DNA of 22,624 nucleotides, from the IMG/VR virus record IMGVR_UViG_3300005613_000433, positions 1 through 22,624 of that record; one strand, given 5' to 3'. Below the pieces are notes generated by a model that was given only the letters and a program-made list of their open reading frames with translations, had not been told where the DNA came from and did no database searches. The translations under genes and the position numbers were made by a program. This stretch comes from a virus. Of the stretch, positions 13,534-20,516 are shown piece by piece (position 1 is the stretch's first letter; each line of letters starts with the position of its first letter).

Positions 13534-14207
13534 TGCCCTCACCAACAGGTGGTCCAAAACCAAAACCATTTAAAACATCAGAAATAAAAAGTAGAATATT
13601 AAACATAGCAAAACCTACCATTTATATGGTCAGGTTACAACCACCAGTTGCAGTGACTAATTTTATTCAACAAAGAGGTATTAATTATCTGACTGTTGGT
13701 GAGGATATTGAATTGAGATGTTTCAGAACAAGTACTCCAGCCACTTCTTTTTTGACGCATGCTGTCAGTGCTGATTATCATGGTGTTGTAGAAGAGATAC
13801 CATATCGAAGAGGTTATGAGAATGAAATCAACATGTCTTTTTATGTTGATACAAACTACAATACAATAGAATTTTTTGAAGGATGGGTAGACTATATGAG
13901 TGGTCTTGGAATCACTGCACCAAGAGATTCATATTATTCTTCTCAGGCATTTTTCAGAATGAGTTACTATGATTCATATCGAGTTCCTATTTTTCTAACC
14001 AAGTTTGAAAAAGATATATCATATGAAAAAAATGTATTAGATACTGCTGATAGAAAGTCTCTTGAATATACTTTTATTGATGCTTATCCTAAAGCTATAA
14101 ATAGTATGGAATTGAGTTATGATTCTACTGAAGCACTCACTCTTGATGTGACATTTGGATATAGTAGATATGTAAGAAGAAGATTAAACGTCAAAAATCC
14201 AGAATAA
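13533..14207 (+). CDS. gp54: Tail-tube-family baseplate protein, gp54-like tube initiator
   Basis: The 224-aa protein has the tail-tube/gp54 pattern. Landmarks are FLTHAVSADYHGVVEEIPYRRGYENEINMSFYVD (residues 87-120), FFEGWVDYMSG (128-138) and LEYTFIDAYPKAINSMELSYDSTEALTLDVTFGYSRYV (181-218). The last segment matches the shared C-terminal strands of T4 gp19 and gp54, which carry the aromatic-Tyr-Pro turn and the final TFxYxRYV strand. gp54 seeds tube polymerisation on the baseplate together with gp48, which is encoded three genes downstream, so gp54 fits better than the bulk tube protein gp19. It is shorter than T4 gp54 (320 aa). No clear Shine-Dalgarno precedes the ATG. A gp19-like identity is the main alternative. 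Confidence 0.75.
   Translation: MPSPTGGPKPKPFKTSEIKSRILNIAKPTIYMVRLQPPVAVTNFIQQRGINYLTVGEDIELRCFRTSTPATSFLTHAVSADYHGVVEEIPYRRGYENEINMSFYVDTNYNTIEFFEGWVDYMSGLGITAPRDSYYSSQAFFRMSYYDSYRVPIFLTKFEKDISYEKNVLDTADRKSLEYTFIDAYPKAINSMELSYDSTEALTLDVTFGYSRYVRRRLNVKNPE
14096..14103 (+). promoter_or_regulatory. Late promoter octamer TATAAATA inside gp54
   Basis: This is a perfect TATAAATA preceded by GC, 103 bases upstream of the ATG at 14207 and inside the gp54 reading frame. It could give a shorter late transcript for the downstream baseplate genes. The coding sequence alone (K-A-I-N-S) also explains it. Confidence 0.4.
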
Positions 14208-14782
14208 TGAAGACCTTTCAGAAATTTTTAGCAGAAGCAGAAGCATCAACTTCTGATACTCAATCAGCAATATCTAGATCAGTATCTGGAGGAGGATCTG
14301 ACTATAGAAGAGTTGGATATGATCGAGGATTTAAAAAATTAGATTTGTTGAGATTGAGAAATATAAGACTTAAACAAAAAGGTAAAGATAAAGAAAAACA
14401 ATCTGATACTTCTTCTACAACAAGACCAGCACTTCCATATAGATATAAGGCAAAAGAAAAATCTGCAGTCGAGAAAGGTGGTCCACTTGCAAAGAGACCT
14501 CCTTCTCAAGAAAAATCAAGAGTAGTTCAAAGAACAAAAGAAATACAACAACCACCACAACATAAGCAAATTTCTGCCAGACCAGCATCAACAGCAATGG
14601 CTGGAAGTAGACAAAGACCAGCAATCAAACCTGCTAAGTCCAATCTCTCAAGAGATAATATGGGTGTTCAAAGGGTTAATGTCAGAGACGAAGGACCAAC
14701 TCAACAGAAACAACTATCTCCATCACAACAAAGACAACTACCTCAATCTCGTCAAAAACAATTAGCCCCTGCTAGATCTTGA
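14207..14782 (+). CDS. Basic, disordered baseplate-cluster protein with MKTFQKFLAEA N-terminus
   Basis: The 191-aa product begins MKTFQKFLAEAEA, an N-terminal pattern seen on a number of structural and head-associated proteins of T4-like phages. The rest is low complexity: Lys/Arg-rich (40-120), then Gln/Pro/Arg-rich to the end (QKQLSPSQQRQLPQSRQKQ). No folded domain, membrane segment or Cys is evident, and the charge is strongly positive. The ATG overlaps the gp54 stop by one base (TAATG). It sits among tube-initiation genes, so a scaffold, linker or nucleic-acid-binding virion role is possible, but I cannot assign one. The Gln/Lys/Arg composition is unlike that of the neighbours. Confidence 0.75.
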   Translation: MKTFQKFLAEAEASTSDTQSAISRSVSGGGSDYRRVGYDRGFKKLDLLRLRNIRLKQKGKDKEKQSDTSSTTRPALPYRYKAKEKSAVEKGGPLAKRPPSQEKSRVVQRTKEIQQPPQHKQISARPASTAMAGSRQRPAIKPAKSNLSRDNMGVQRVNVRDEGPTQQKQLSPSQQRQLPQSRQKQLAPARS

Positions 14783-15168
14783 TGGATCTTACACAAGAAG
14801 ATTATATTAAAAGTAAAACGAATAGACTTCCCGAATCAGAAGTCAATAGAATCATTAGTCTTACTAGTGAAGATGATATGATGTTAGAAATTACCGATCT
14901 TCTGAAAGAAACAGAGATCATACCAACACCTGGAAGATATTATACATTTATATACTTAGCAAAGACACCAAGAATTGAGTATGATGAATTTCCTTTAATT
15001 GCATGTACAAATGTACAAAAATGGGGATTCAGAGGTCTCAATTATCATTGGGGAGAATTCAGAAACTATACATGGGAAGAAATACTAGGTTACTTACATA
15101 TTGTTTATCCAGAAGAATTGAAGACTTTGAGATCTATTCCATATCAAAATTTTAAAATAAATAACTAA
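14782..15168 (+). CDS. Conserved baseplate-cluster protein, function unknown
   Basis: I place the start at ATG 14782, which overlaps the upstream TGA by one base (TGATG). An in-frame TTG three bases earlier is less likely. The 128-aa product has an acidic helical N-terminus (1-50), then TPGRYYTFIYLAKTPRIEYDEFPLIACT and WGFRGLNYHWGEFRNYTWEEI, an aromatic-rich beta core, and ends LRSIPYQNFKINN. The PGRYYTF...WGFRG.N.HWG pattern looks familiar from proteins encoded beside gp53 and gp48 in marine T4-like phages, but I know of no assigned role. A virion or baseplate-assembly function is inferred from the gene order. There is no signal peptide or enzyme motif. Confidence 0.75.
   Translation: MDLTQEDYIKSKTNRLPESEVNRIISLTSEDDMMLEITDLLKETEIIPTPGRYYTFIYLAKTPRIEYDEFPLIACTNVQKWGFRGLNYHWGEFRNYTWEEILGYLHIVYPEELKTLRSIPYQNFKINN
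15156..15163 (+). promoter_or_regulatory. Candidate late promoter before gp48
   Basis: AATAAATA matches the late octamer at seven of eight positions, overlaps the stop region of the 128-aa gene and ends 24 bases before the gp48 ATG. The gp48 start has no Shine-Dalgarno. In AT-rich DNA such matches also arise by chance. Confidence 0.35.
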
Positions 15169-15187
15169 ATGGTAAAAGTCTAAAATA

Positions 15188-16732
15188 ATGTCCATTAGAA
15201 CCTATCCTACTTTTCCAGATATTATCTTTACGGATGTAGTATGGAATGGTGTAGTTTTTGAAGAAAGGATTAATATAATTACTGGAGAAATTGGCATATA
15301 TCGTAAAACTTCAGGTAATAATATACCTAGTACAACATTAGAATCTTATACATATGCAAAAGATGATGTGTGGATAATTAGAGATCCTAATAATTTTTTA
15401 ATTAATTATAATAGAGGTAGACCACCTGGTCAAAATTTTATATCATATGATGAATTTGAAAAAATATTTTATACAGAAGGTATAGAACTTTTCAATAGAG
15501 ATCGAGCAACAATCTTAGAAGAATTTTCTACTGAATCAAATAAATTGCAATTTTTTGTAAATGGAATACCTGGAATACAAGATCCAAAAACAAAAAGATA
15601 TGTTAACCTCGATGGAACATATACCGATCAAAATCCGTTTGCTCAACAAGTAAATCCTAATGATGCGGATGACTCTGTATTTGGAAACCCATATGGAGAT
15701 GATATACAATTAACCACATACAGTGGAAATAATGGTAGTACATCTGGTTCTACAAACGGAAATGGATCACAATATAGTATAGGTTCAGTTGGTGCATCAC
15801 AGTATGAATCAAATAATCGGGTAGGAGATTTTTCTTCGACTAGTAACAGAAATGGTAATGGAGTTGGTAGTAGTGGACTTTTAAAATATCCTCTTCTTGA
15901 ACCACCCGCAGAATTTCAATATGATTATATTATGATTCAAGCATTTGATTATACTGAATCTGGATTAAAAAACAATAAAGATCCTCTTAAAAATTTGGGT
16001 GCTGCAAGAGAAATTACAATCTTACCCATGCAACCCAATATTTCTGAAACAAATGCTGTAAATTGGTCTGATGATCAGTTAAATCCTGTCAAAGCTGCTC
16101 TGGGCAATTTTGCATTCGAAACAATTGAAAGTCTTGGAGGAGATTATACTAAAATAGTTGATTCATTTAAACAAGGAATGAATGATTTTAAAGACATGTT
16201 AAATGCTCCAGGTATTAAATCATTTGCTGCTGCTTATTTCGCTGGACAGGCGGTAGGCTCAAATATTTTAGGAAGAAGTACAGGTATGGTTGTGAATCCA
16301 AATCTAGAACTTCTTTTTAATGGCCCAAATCTTAGAACATTTAATTTTAGTTTTAGATTTACACCAAGAAATAAAGAAGAAGCTGAAATGATTCGCTTAA
16401 TTATTCGAGCATTTAAGAGAAATAGTGCAGTAATTAGAGAGACAGGTTTTCTTTTCTTAAGATCACCTAGAGTGTTTAAACTACAATACATTTATAAAGG
16501 ATCACGTATTCCTGAAGGAGGAAAGGAAGATAGTTCAGATTTGCATCCATATCTAAATAAGATAAAACCGTGTGCATTAACAAGTTTTTCTGTAAATTAT
16601 ACACCAGATAATTCATATATGACATTTGAAAATGGTTCACTAACTTGTTATCAAGTAGATATGACTTTTAGTGAATTAATGCCTATCTATGAGGATGAAC
16701 TTCAAGGTTTTGAGCCAAATATGGGTTACTAA
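15188..16732 (+). CDS. gp48: Baseplate tail tube cap gp48
   Basis: The 514-aa protein carries the gp48 core in its C-terminal part. Landmarks are LRTFNFSFRFTPRNKEEAEMIRLIIRAFKRNSAV (about 377-410), FLFLRSPRVFKLQYIY, PCALTSFSVNYTPDNSYMTFENGSLTCYQVDMTFSELMPIYEDEL. This corresponds to the T4 gp48 segment with FRTFSLKFDFAPRN. gp48 caps the baseplate and, with gp54, starts the tail tube. A hydrophobic Gly/Ala-rich stretch (about 345-362) lies just before the core. T4 gp48 is 364 aa; the extra 150 or so residues are N-terminal and include an aromatic beta region (1-110) and a Ser/Gly/Asn linker (175-225). gp53 follows after two bases. The family assignment is firm; the role of the extension is unknown. 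Confidence 0.85.
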   Translation: MSIRTYPTFPDIIFTDVVWNGVVFEERINIITGEIGIYRKTSGNNIPSTTLESYTYAKDDVWIIRDPNNFLINYNRGRPPGQNFISYDEFEKIFYTEGIELFNRDRATILEEFSTESNKLQFFVNGIPGIQDPKTKRYVNLDGTYTDQNPFAQQVNPNDADDSVFGNPYGDDIQLTTYSGNNGSTSGSTNGNGSQYSIGSVGASQYESNNRVGDFSSTSNRNGNGVGSSGLLKYPLLEPPAEFQYDYIMIQAFDYTESGLKNNKDPLKNLGAAREITILPMQPNISETNAVNWSDDQLNPVKAALGNFAFETIESLGGDYTKIVDSFKQGMNDFKDMLNAPGIKSFAAAYFAGQAVGSNILGRSTGMVVNPNLELLFNGPNLRTFNFSFRFTPRNKEEAEMIRLIIRAFKRNSAVIRETGFLFLRSPRVFKLQYIYKGSRIPEGGKEDSSDLHPYLNKIKPCALTSFSVNYTPDNSYMTFENGSLTCYQVDMTFSELMPIYEDELQGFEPNMGY

Positions 16733-16734
16733 AA

Positions 16735-17400
16735 ATGGCACAAAAGTATTTCAGATACGTTCCTAACTTTGAATATGTCAATCGGACGAGTAATAAAAGT
16801 ATCTCCGATTATACAAATGTAAAAAACTTATTCAAAAGAGTAAAATTGAGAGAAGATATTTTTCAAGACCTTACATACTTCACAAAGTATCAAGTCATCG
16901 GAGATGATAGACCAGATAATGTAGCACATGAAGTTTATAATGATGCAAATTATGACTGGTTAGTCATGCTCTCAAATAATATTGTGAATCTTGAGACAGA
17001 ATGGCCAATGACACAAGAGTCATTTGAAAAATATCTTCTGAATAAGTATGGTTCATATGAAAATTTATATAACATTAAACACTATGAGACAAGTGAAATT
17101 GTTGATAGTCGAAAAAGAATTATAGTTCCAAAGGGTTTAATAGTTCCAAGTGATTATAGCATCACCTATTTTGATACTAATTTGAATCAATATGTGACAA
17201 GATCAGGTCTCATTGAAGTGACAAATTATAATTATGAATTAAATCTCCAAAACGAAAAAAGAAATATCTTCCTTCTTAAACCTTATTATATAAGTCTTGT
17301 TCTTGATGATTTAGATCGACTCATGCCATACTCTGAAGGATCAAGTCAATATGTATCTGATAGTTTGGTAAGAGGAGAAAACATCAGACTTTATCAATAA
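16735..17400 (+). CDS. gp53: Baseplate wedge subunit gp53
   Basis: The 221-aa protein shows the gp53 signature: KYFRYVPNFEYVNRT at the N-terminus, NLFKRVKLREDIFQDLTYFTKYQVIGDDRPDNVAHEVYNDANYDWLVMLSNNIVNLETEWPMTQESFEKYLLNKYGSYENLYNIKHYET (residues 28-118), matching T4 gp53 in D-P-x-Y-x-W-V-I-L and E-W-P-M-S. It contains the LysM-like segment typical of this family. gp53 clamps neighbouring wedges together when six of them close around the hub. It is the last gene of the plus-strand cluster, with gp48 two bases before it and a converging terminator hairpin 24 bases after its stop. Length is close to the family norm. A weak Shine-Dalgarno (ATGGG) lies within the end of gp48. Confidence 0.9.
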   Translation: MAQKYFRYVPNFEYVNRTSNKSISDYTNVKNLFKRVKLREDIFQDLTYFTKYQVIGDDRPDNVAHEVYNDANYDWLVMLSNNIVNLETEWPMTQESFEKYLLNKYGSYENLYNIKHYETSEIVDSRKRIIVPKGLIVPSDYSITYFDTNLNQYVTRSGLIEVTNYNYELNLQNEKRNIFLLKPYYISLVLDDLDRLMPYSEGSSQYVSDSLVRGENIRLYQ

Positions 17401-17415
17401 AAAAAGTAATAGGAC

Positions 17416-17443
17416 AAAAAAATACCCCGAATTTTTTTCGGGG
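17416..17443 (-). terminator. Intrinsic terminator of gp32 transcript (convergent region)
   Basis: The hairpin stem CCCCGAA / TTCGGGG (17425-17431 with 17437-17443, five-base loop) is perfect. Read on the minus strand it is followed by TATTTTTTT, the U-tract of a rho-independent terminator, 30 bases beyond the gp32 stop. Read on the plus strand no U-tract follows, so it would stop gp53 transcription only weakly. Confidence 0.85.
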
Positions 17444-17472
17444 CATATGAGAATTAATTATTGATTTTTGTA

Positions 17473-18405
17473 TCAGGAATCAGCCAATTTTGAGAAATAG
17501 CTGAGCGGGTCATCGTCATCATCAACGGATGTTGTTTCAACATTCTTTGATGCTTTGTAAGATTCTTCAAGTTTTTGCATGACTTCATCTTCACTGACTG
17601 ACTTTCGTTCTGTCGCAGCATAGTTGTCATATTCCGTCTCCTCTTCTACTGTTGTCATACGACTGGACTTATTGCCCAGAACATAATCAAGACGTTTTTT
17701 CAGTTCATCATATGATTTGAACTGATCAGGAGCAGTAAATGCCGTCAGTGAATATTGCTTTTTCCAAATTGCTTCCAATGCATCGTCATCATCCAAAAGA
17801 GGACCAGGACGATCGAATTCAGACTTATCGTAATTCCAGTATCCATCTTTCTTTTGCAACTTCAGTTTGAAGTTAGCACCTTGCCAAAAGTCAAAAGGAT
17901 TAATTGGTGTTTCATCCTCAAATTCTGGTTGCATCACATCCATAATCTTATCAAAGATCTTCTTACCGAACTTGTAAAGAAAAGCTTTACCCTCATTTTG
18001 AGGATTGGCAGGATCTTTTACAACATAAATGTTTGCATAGAAAGACAATTTACGCCTTTGTTTACGAACAGTATCTTTATCTGTTTCATTTCCAGTATTC
18101 CACAGTTCCCTGTTGAGTTCACTAATAGGATCTTTCTGACCAATTGTGGTCAAAGAATTCTCAATATACCATCCTCCAGGACCTTGAAAGGCATGAGAGA
18201 ACAGTTTAACCCAAGGAAGATCTTCTCCTTCAGGTGCAGGAAGAAAACGAATAACTGCATAACCATTTCCACTTTTATCCATCTCTGGTTTCCAGAGGCG
18301 ATCATCACTGCTACTACCAGTGTTATTCATCTTTTCTACTTCTTTTACCAATTTACTGGTAAGAGAACCCAAAGAAGATTGTTTTTTAAGATCAGAAAAC
18401 GACAT
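17473..18405 (-). CDS. gp32: Single-stranded DNA-binding protein gp32
   Basis: The 310-aa protein aligns with T4 gp32. It has an N-terminal cooperativity region with a LAST-like basic/serine motif (KKQSS, residues 7-11), then GNGYAVIRFLPAPEG (46-60), HAFQGPGGWYIENS (71-84), ANIYVVKDPANPQNEGKAFLYKFGKKIFDKI (124-154) and WQGANFKLKLQ. It ends in an acidic tail (DDDDDPLSYFSKLADS) that in T4 recruits gp59 and other partners. His71 matches T4 His64, but the three zinc-binding Cys of T4 are replaced and no Cys occurs anywhere, so the zinc site is lost. The start has GGAG five bases upstream. A sigma70 promoter (18470-18498) and a terminator (17416-17443) make it an independent transcription unit. 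It coats ssDNA in replication, recombination and repair. Confidence 0.93.
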   Translation of the reverse strand: MSFSDLKKQSSLGSLTSKLVKEVEKMNNTGSSSDDRLWKPEMDKSGNGYAVIRFLPAPEGEDLPWVKLFSHAFQGPGGWYIENSLTTIGQKDPISELNRELWNTGNETDKDTVRKQRRKLSFYANIYVVKDPANPQNEGKAFLYKFGKKIFDKIMDVMQPEFEDETPINPFDFWQGANFKLKLQKKDGYWNYDKSEFDRPGPLLDDDDALEAIWKKQYSLTAFTAPDQFKSYDELKKRLDYVLGNKSSRMTTVEEETEYDNYAATERKSVSEDEVMQKLEESYKASKNVETTSVDDDDDPLSYFSKLADS

Positions 18406-18469
18406 GTTTACTCCGTATTAGATGTATTTGGCCTTTGTGCTTTAGCTTGGTAGAGGATCAGCCAGCCTC

Positions 18470-18498
18470 AATATAGATCAAATTGAAAGAAGTGTCAA
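18470..18498 (-). promoter_or_regulatory. Sigma70-type promoter for gp32
   Basis: On the minus strand TTGACA (18493-18498) and TATATT (18470-18475) are separated by exactly 17 bases, a near-consensus host promoter. The -35 overlaps the stop codon of the DUF1825 gene. The start of transcription would be near 18463, giving a leader of about 58 bases with GGAG before the gp32 ATG. Confidence 0.75.
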
Positions 18499-18827
18499 CT
18501 CTGATTAAGAGAATTTTTCATGTTTTCAATAATGTTTGTCATATTTGAAAATACATATCCGAGATCAACATCTTCAGGAAATCCAAGTTGTCGAGCAGAA
18601 ATCATGATATTCTCTTTCATTTGTTTAGCTTCAGGATCATCAGACAAACTCAATCTTGTGTAAAGAACTTGTTGTTTTTTCAAAAGTTGTTCTAACATTT
18701 CAATATGTTCCAGTTTATCTTCTTTTGTCATTGAAGACATAGAAAAAATTTTTTTATAAATTTCTTCTTGGAGTTCTGAGATTTCTCTCATCTCAGATTG
18801 AACAATGTCTGATTTAAAAAAGCTCAT
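18495..18827 (-). CDS. DUF1825 family protein
   Basis: The 110-aa, mostly helical protein begins MSFFKSDIVQSEMREISELQEEIYKKIF and continues with MTKEDKLEHIEMLEQLLKKQQVLYTRLSLSDDPEAKQMKE. This matches the pattern of the DUF1825 family, small proteins conserved in cyanobacteria (host members start GFFDSEIVQQE) and in T4-like cyanophages. The host protein's function is not established, as far as I know. The gene lies between the 54-aa gene (ATGA overlap) and gp32. A replication or host-takeover role is only suggested by its neighbours. Its presence is the best single hint that the host is a cyanobacterium. There is no Cys, membrane segment or catalytic motif. Confidence 0.85.
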   Translation of the reverse strand: MSFFKSDIVQSEMREISELQEEIYKKIFSMSSMTKEDKLEHIEMLEQLLKKQQVLYTRLSLSDDPEAKQMKENIMISARQLGFPEDVDLGYVFSNMTNIIENMKNSLNQS

Positions 18828-18988
18828 TCTTGTTCCTCAATTTCTTGTTTTGAAGATTCAATCTGTTCCAGAACTTCAATAGCTCCACAAATTTTTAGAT
18901 AGGCTTCTCTTCCTACCTCAATTTGATTTTCAAGTTCATTCCTTTGTTTCTTGAGATTTTCAAGTACAACCGAATTTTCAAGAGCCAT
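18824..18988 (-). CDS. Small coiled-coil protein between gp59 and DUF1825
   Basis: This 54-aa ORF starts MALENSVVLENLKKQRNELEN and continues as one long charged helix with heptad-like Leu/Ile spacing, ending KQEIEEQE. It has the strongest ribosome binding site in the region (AAGGAGG at 18998-19004, nine bases before the ATG). It starts 11 bases inside the gp59 gene, and its stop overlaps the DUF1825 start (ATGA). Coupling on both sides and a strong Shine-Dalgarno make it very likely real. The sequence predicts a coiled-coil dimer or a partner-binding helix; no family is recognised. Confidence 0.75.
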   Translation of the reverse strand: MALENSVVLENLKKQRNELENQIEVGREAYLKICGAIEVLEQIESSKQEIEEQE

Positions 18989-19589
18989 GAATAATAACCT
19001 CCTTCAATATTTGTTTAAATTTAAATACATCAATATGTATAAAAGAATTATACTTATCAATTCTCATAGATAAAAATTTCCATACAGGATCTTTTAATTT
19101 TTTATCGAAATCATTTTTGAATCCGATAACTTTATTTAAAATAACTAAAGACTCAAGTGATAAATTTTTTGATAGATGTTCTTTAATTACTGGAGGATGT
19201 CTAGTCCCCTCAAATCTAAACATATCATCAAAGTTTTTTTCACCGAATACATTTTCAATTTCTGATTTAAATGTATAACTTAATGATTGAAGTTTTCTCT
19301 TCCAATCAGTATAGTTCTGTTCACCATTTCTGACAATCTCACCAATCCATAATGATTGGGGATCATCACAACTTACAAAATTTGAAACAAAGAATTCAAC
19401 AACTTCACTATCATCTTTTTGTCTACTTAATTTTTCAAAGAAGAAACGATCACGTCTTTTATAAAAAGAATTTAATGACGCTCTTGATTTTCCAGAATAT
19501 TTGTGAAAATCATACTTCTCTTTTGTAAAATGGTTTTTTAATCCTAAGTAGGATTTATAACAATCGAATGGACTCACTTTGGGAATCAT
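18978..19589 (-). CDS. gp59: DNA helicase loader gp59
   Basis: The 203-aa protein resembles T4 gp59 throughout. Matching segments are PFDCYKSYLGLKNHFTKEKYDFHKYSGK (T4: VYKLYLMIKQHMNGKYDVIKY), YKRRDRFFFEKLSRQK (T4: YQKRRDKYFFQKLSEK), FFVSNFVSCDDPQSLWIGEI (T4: IFISNLVANQDAWIGDI), and the late SLESLVILNKVIGF and VWKFLSMRIDKYN. gp59 loads the gp41 helicase onto gp32-coated forked DNA. It is all-helical and slightly shorter than T4 gp59 (217 aa). The start overlaps the gp33 stop (ATGA), in a gp33-gp59 run close to gp32, its physical partner. Assignment is by side-by-side pattern and is strong. Confidence 0.85.
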   Translation of the reverse strand: MIPKVSPFDCYKSYLGLKNHFTKEKYDFHKYSGKSRASLNSFYKRRDRFFFEKLSRQKDDSEVVEFFVSNFVSCDDPQSLWIGEIVRNGEQNYTDWKRKLQSLSYTFKSEIENVFGEKNFDDMFRFEGTRHPPVIKEHLSKNLSLESLVILNKVIGFKNDFDKKLKDPVWKFLSMRIDKYNSFIHIDVFKFKQILKEVIIHGS

Positions 19590-19855
19590 ATTGGAAGTTT
19601 ACCATGTGATGTTCTTTTCAATAAATTGAGTTCTATTGCTTCACACTTAAGTTTTTCCTTAAGAGGTTTTGATATTAACTTAGGAATAGACTCAACATCA
19701 ATATTATTTTTTTCACAAAAAAAGACAATTGCATCCATGTACTTCATGTCTTTATTTTCTTTAGCAATCTTTTCAATTTGTTCAGAAAAAGTTCGACTAC
19801 TGTAAAACTTATTTTCTATGATTTGATCTATATTAAGTTCTTCAGGTTTTTGCAT
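19586..19855 (-). CDS. gp33: Late promoter co-activator gp33
   Basis: The C-terminal region KYMDAIVFFCEKNNIDVESIPKLISKPLKEKLKCEAIELNLLKRTS matches T4 gp33 (SYLEATTAFLEENSIPETQFAKFIPSGIIEKIQSEAIDENLLRPS). gp33 binds the RNA polymerase beta-flap and connects the sliding clamp to late transcription. I chose ATG 19855 (MQKPEELN, 89 aa), which overlaps the exonuclease gene by only 14 bases. In-frame ATGs at 19927 and 19960 would give 113 or 124 aa but need overlaps of 86 or 119 bases. An AGGA lies only two bases before 19855, so the start is not settled. The TATAAATA-like elements in this window are its expected targets. Confidence 0.8.
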   Translation of the reverse strand: MQKPEELNIDQIIENKFYSSRTFSEQIEKIAKENKDMKYMDAIVFFCEKNNIDVESIPKLISKPLKEKLKCEAIELNLLKRTSHGKLPI

Positions 19856-20516
19856 AGTCCTGCAACTTGAAGTTAACAAACTCTCTAATATATTCTGAGA
19901 GTAATTTAATGTACTTTCTTTTGTCATATTCTTCATAAACGACACATTCACCATCCTCACAAGACATAATGATTACAAACTTTTTAACTATGATACCTGT
20001 CATTTCATATAACATGCATGCATATGCAGCACATTGTACAAAGTAATGTTCAATCCATTTTTTTGGTTTTGGTTTTTTACTTGTTTTAAAATCAATAACT
20101 GCCAGTTCTCCTTCATGCTCAGCAATACAATCAACAGTTCCTGCTACACCAAGTTCCTTACTAAAAAGTGATTGTTCAATTGCATGAATATTATCAATTT
20201 TATTCAAGTCAGATTTGGCTTGTTTAAATAAAAAGTCTGATAATGGTTGAACTTCAGGAAGTTCTTGATTCAACAAATAATTTTCAACCAAAGTGTGCAT
20301 ATCAGTACCACGACTGGTTGCAGCTTTGGTGATTTTATTTGCTTCATCATTACCAACCTTTGCTCTCCATTCTCTGAAGATCTCACGATTGTAATGACTA
20401 ATGACAGAAGTAATAGATACTAGTTTTTGTCCGTCAGGAGTATCATAATATCTTACACCATCAATTGTTTCTCTTTCAAGTTGAGGATAATTTATTTCAA
20501 TATGATTAAACATCAT
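19842..20516 (-). CDS. PD-(D/E)XK exonuclease (RecB/MGME1-like)
   Basis: The 224-aa protein carries the RecB-type nuclease core in order: SITSVISHY (34-42), RGTDMHTLVE with His74 (69-78), GVAGTVDCIAEHEGELAVIDFKTSKKPK with Asp129, Asp142 and Lys144 (123-150), and YFVQCAAYACMLYE with Gln161 (158-171). All expected metal and catalytic positions are present. Similar phage proteins are often named exonuclease or mitochondrial genome maintenance exonuclease 1-like. It would process DNA ends in replication or recombination, or degrade host DNA. The start ATG overlaps the stop of the homing endonuclease gene (ATGA; a second ATG follows). Its gp33 neighbour begins inside its 3' end. No Cys cluster for an Fe-S site, as found in Cas4/AddB relatives, is seen. 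Confidence 0.85.
   Translation of the reverse strand: MMFNHIEINYPQLERETIDGVRYYDTPDGQKLVSITSVISHYNREIFREWRAKVGNDEANKITKAATSRGTDMHTLVENYLLNQELPEVQPLSDFLFKQAKSDLNKIDNIHAIEQSLFSKELGVAGTVDCIAEHEGELAVIDFKTSKKPKPKKWIEHYFVQCAAYACMLYEMTGIIVKKFVIIMSCEDGECVVYEEYDKRKYIKLLSEYIREFVNFKLQDYAKT

Noticed and set aside
14779-14781. TTG as the start of the 128-aa baseplate-cluster protein
   Set aside because: The next codon is ATG and overlaps the upstream TGA by one base, the same arrangement as other junctions here.
17755-18453. A 232-codon open frame on the plus strand, antisense to gp32
   Set aside because: It lies opposite the securely identified gp32, has no ribosome site or recognisable motif and is rich in Phe/Ile/Leu as expected for a shadow frame.
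18453-18469. GAGG/CCTC hairpin before gp32, considered as a T4-like autoregulatory pseudoknot
   Set aside because: One arm lies upstream of the expected transcription start, and no second stem with convincing complementarity was found in the leader.
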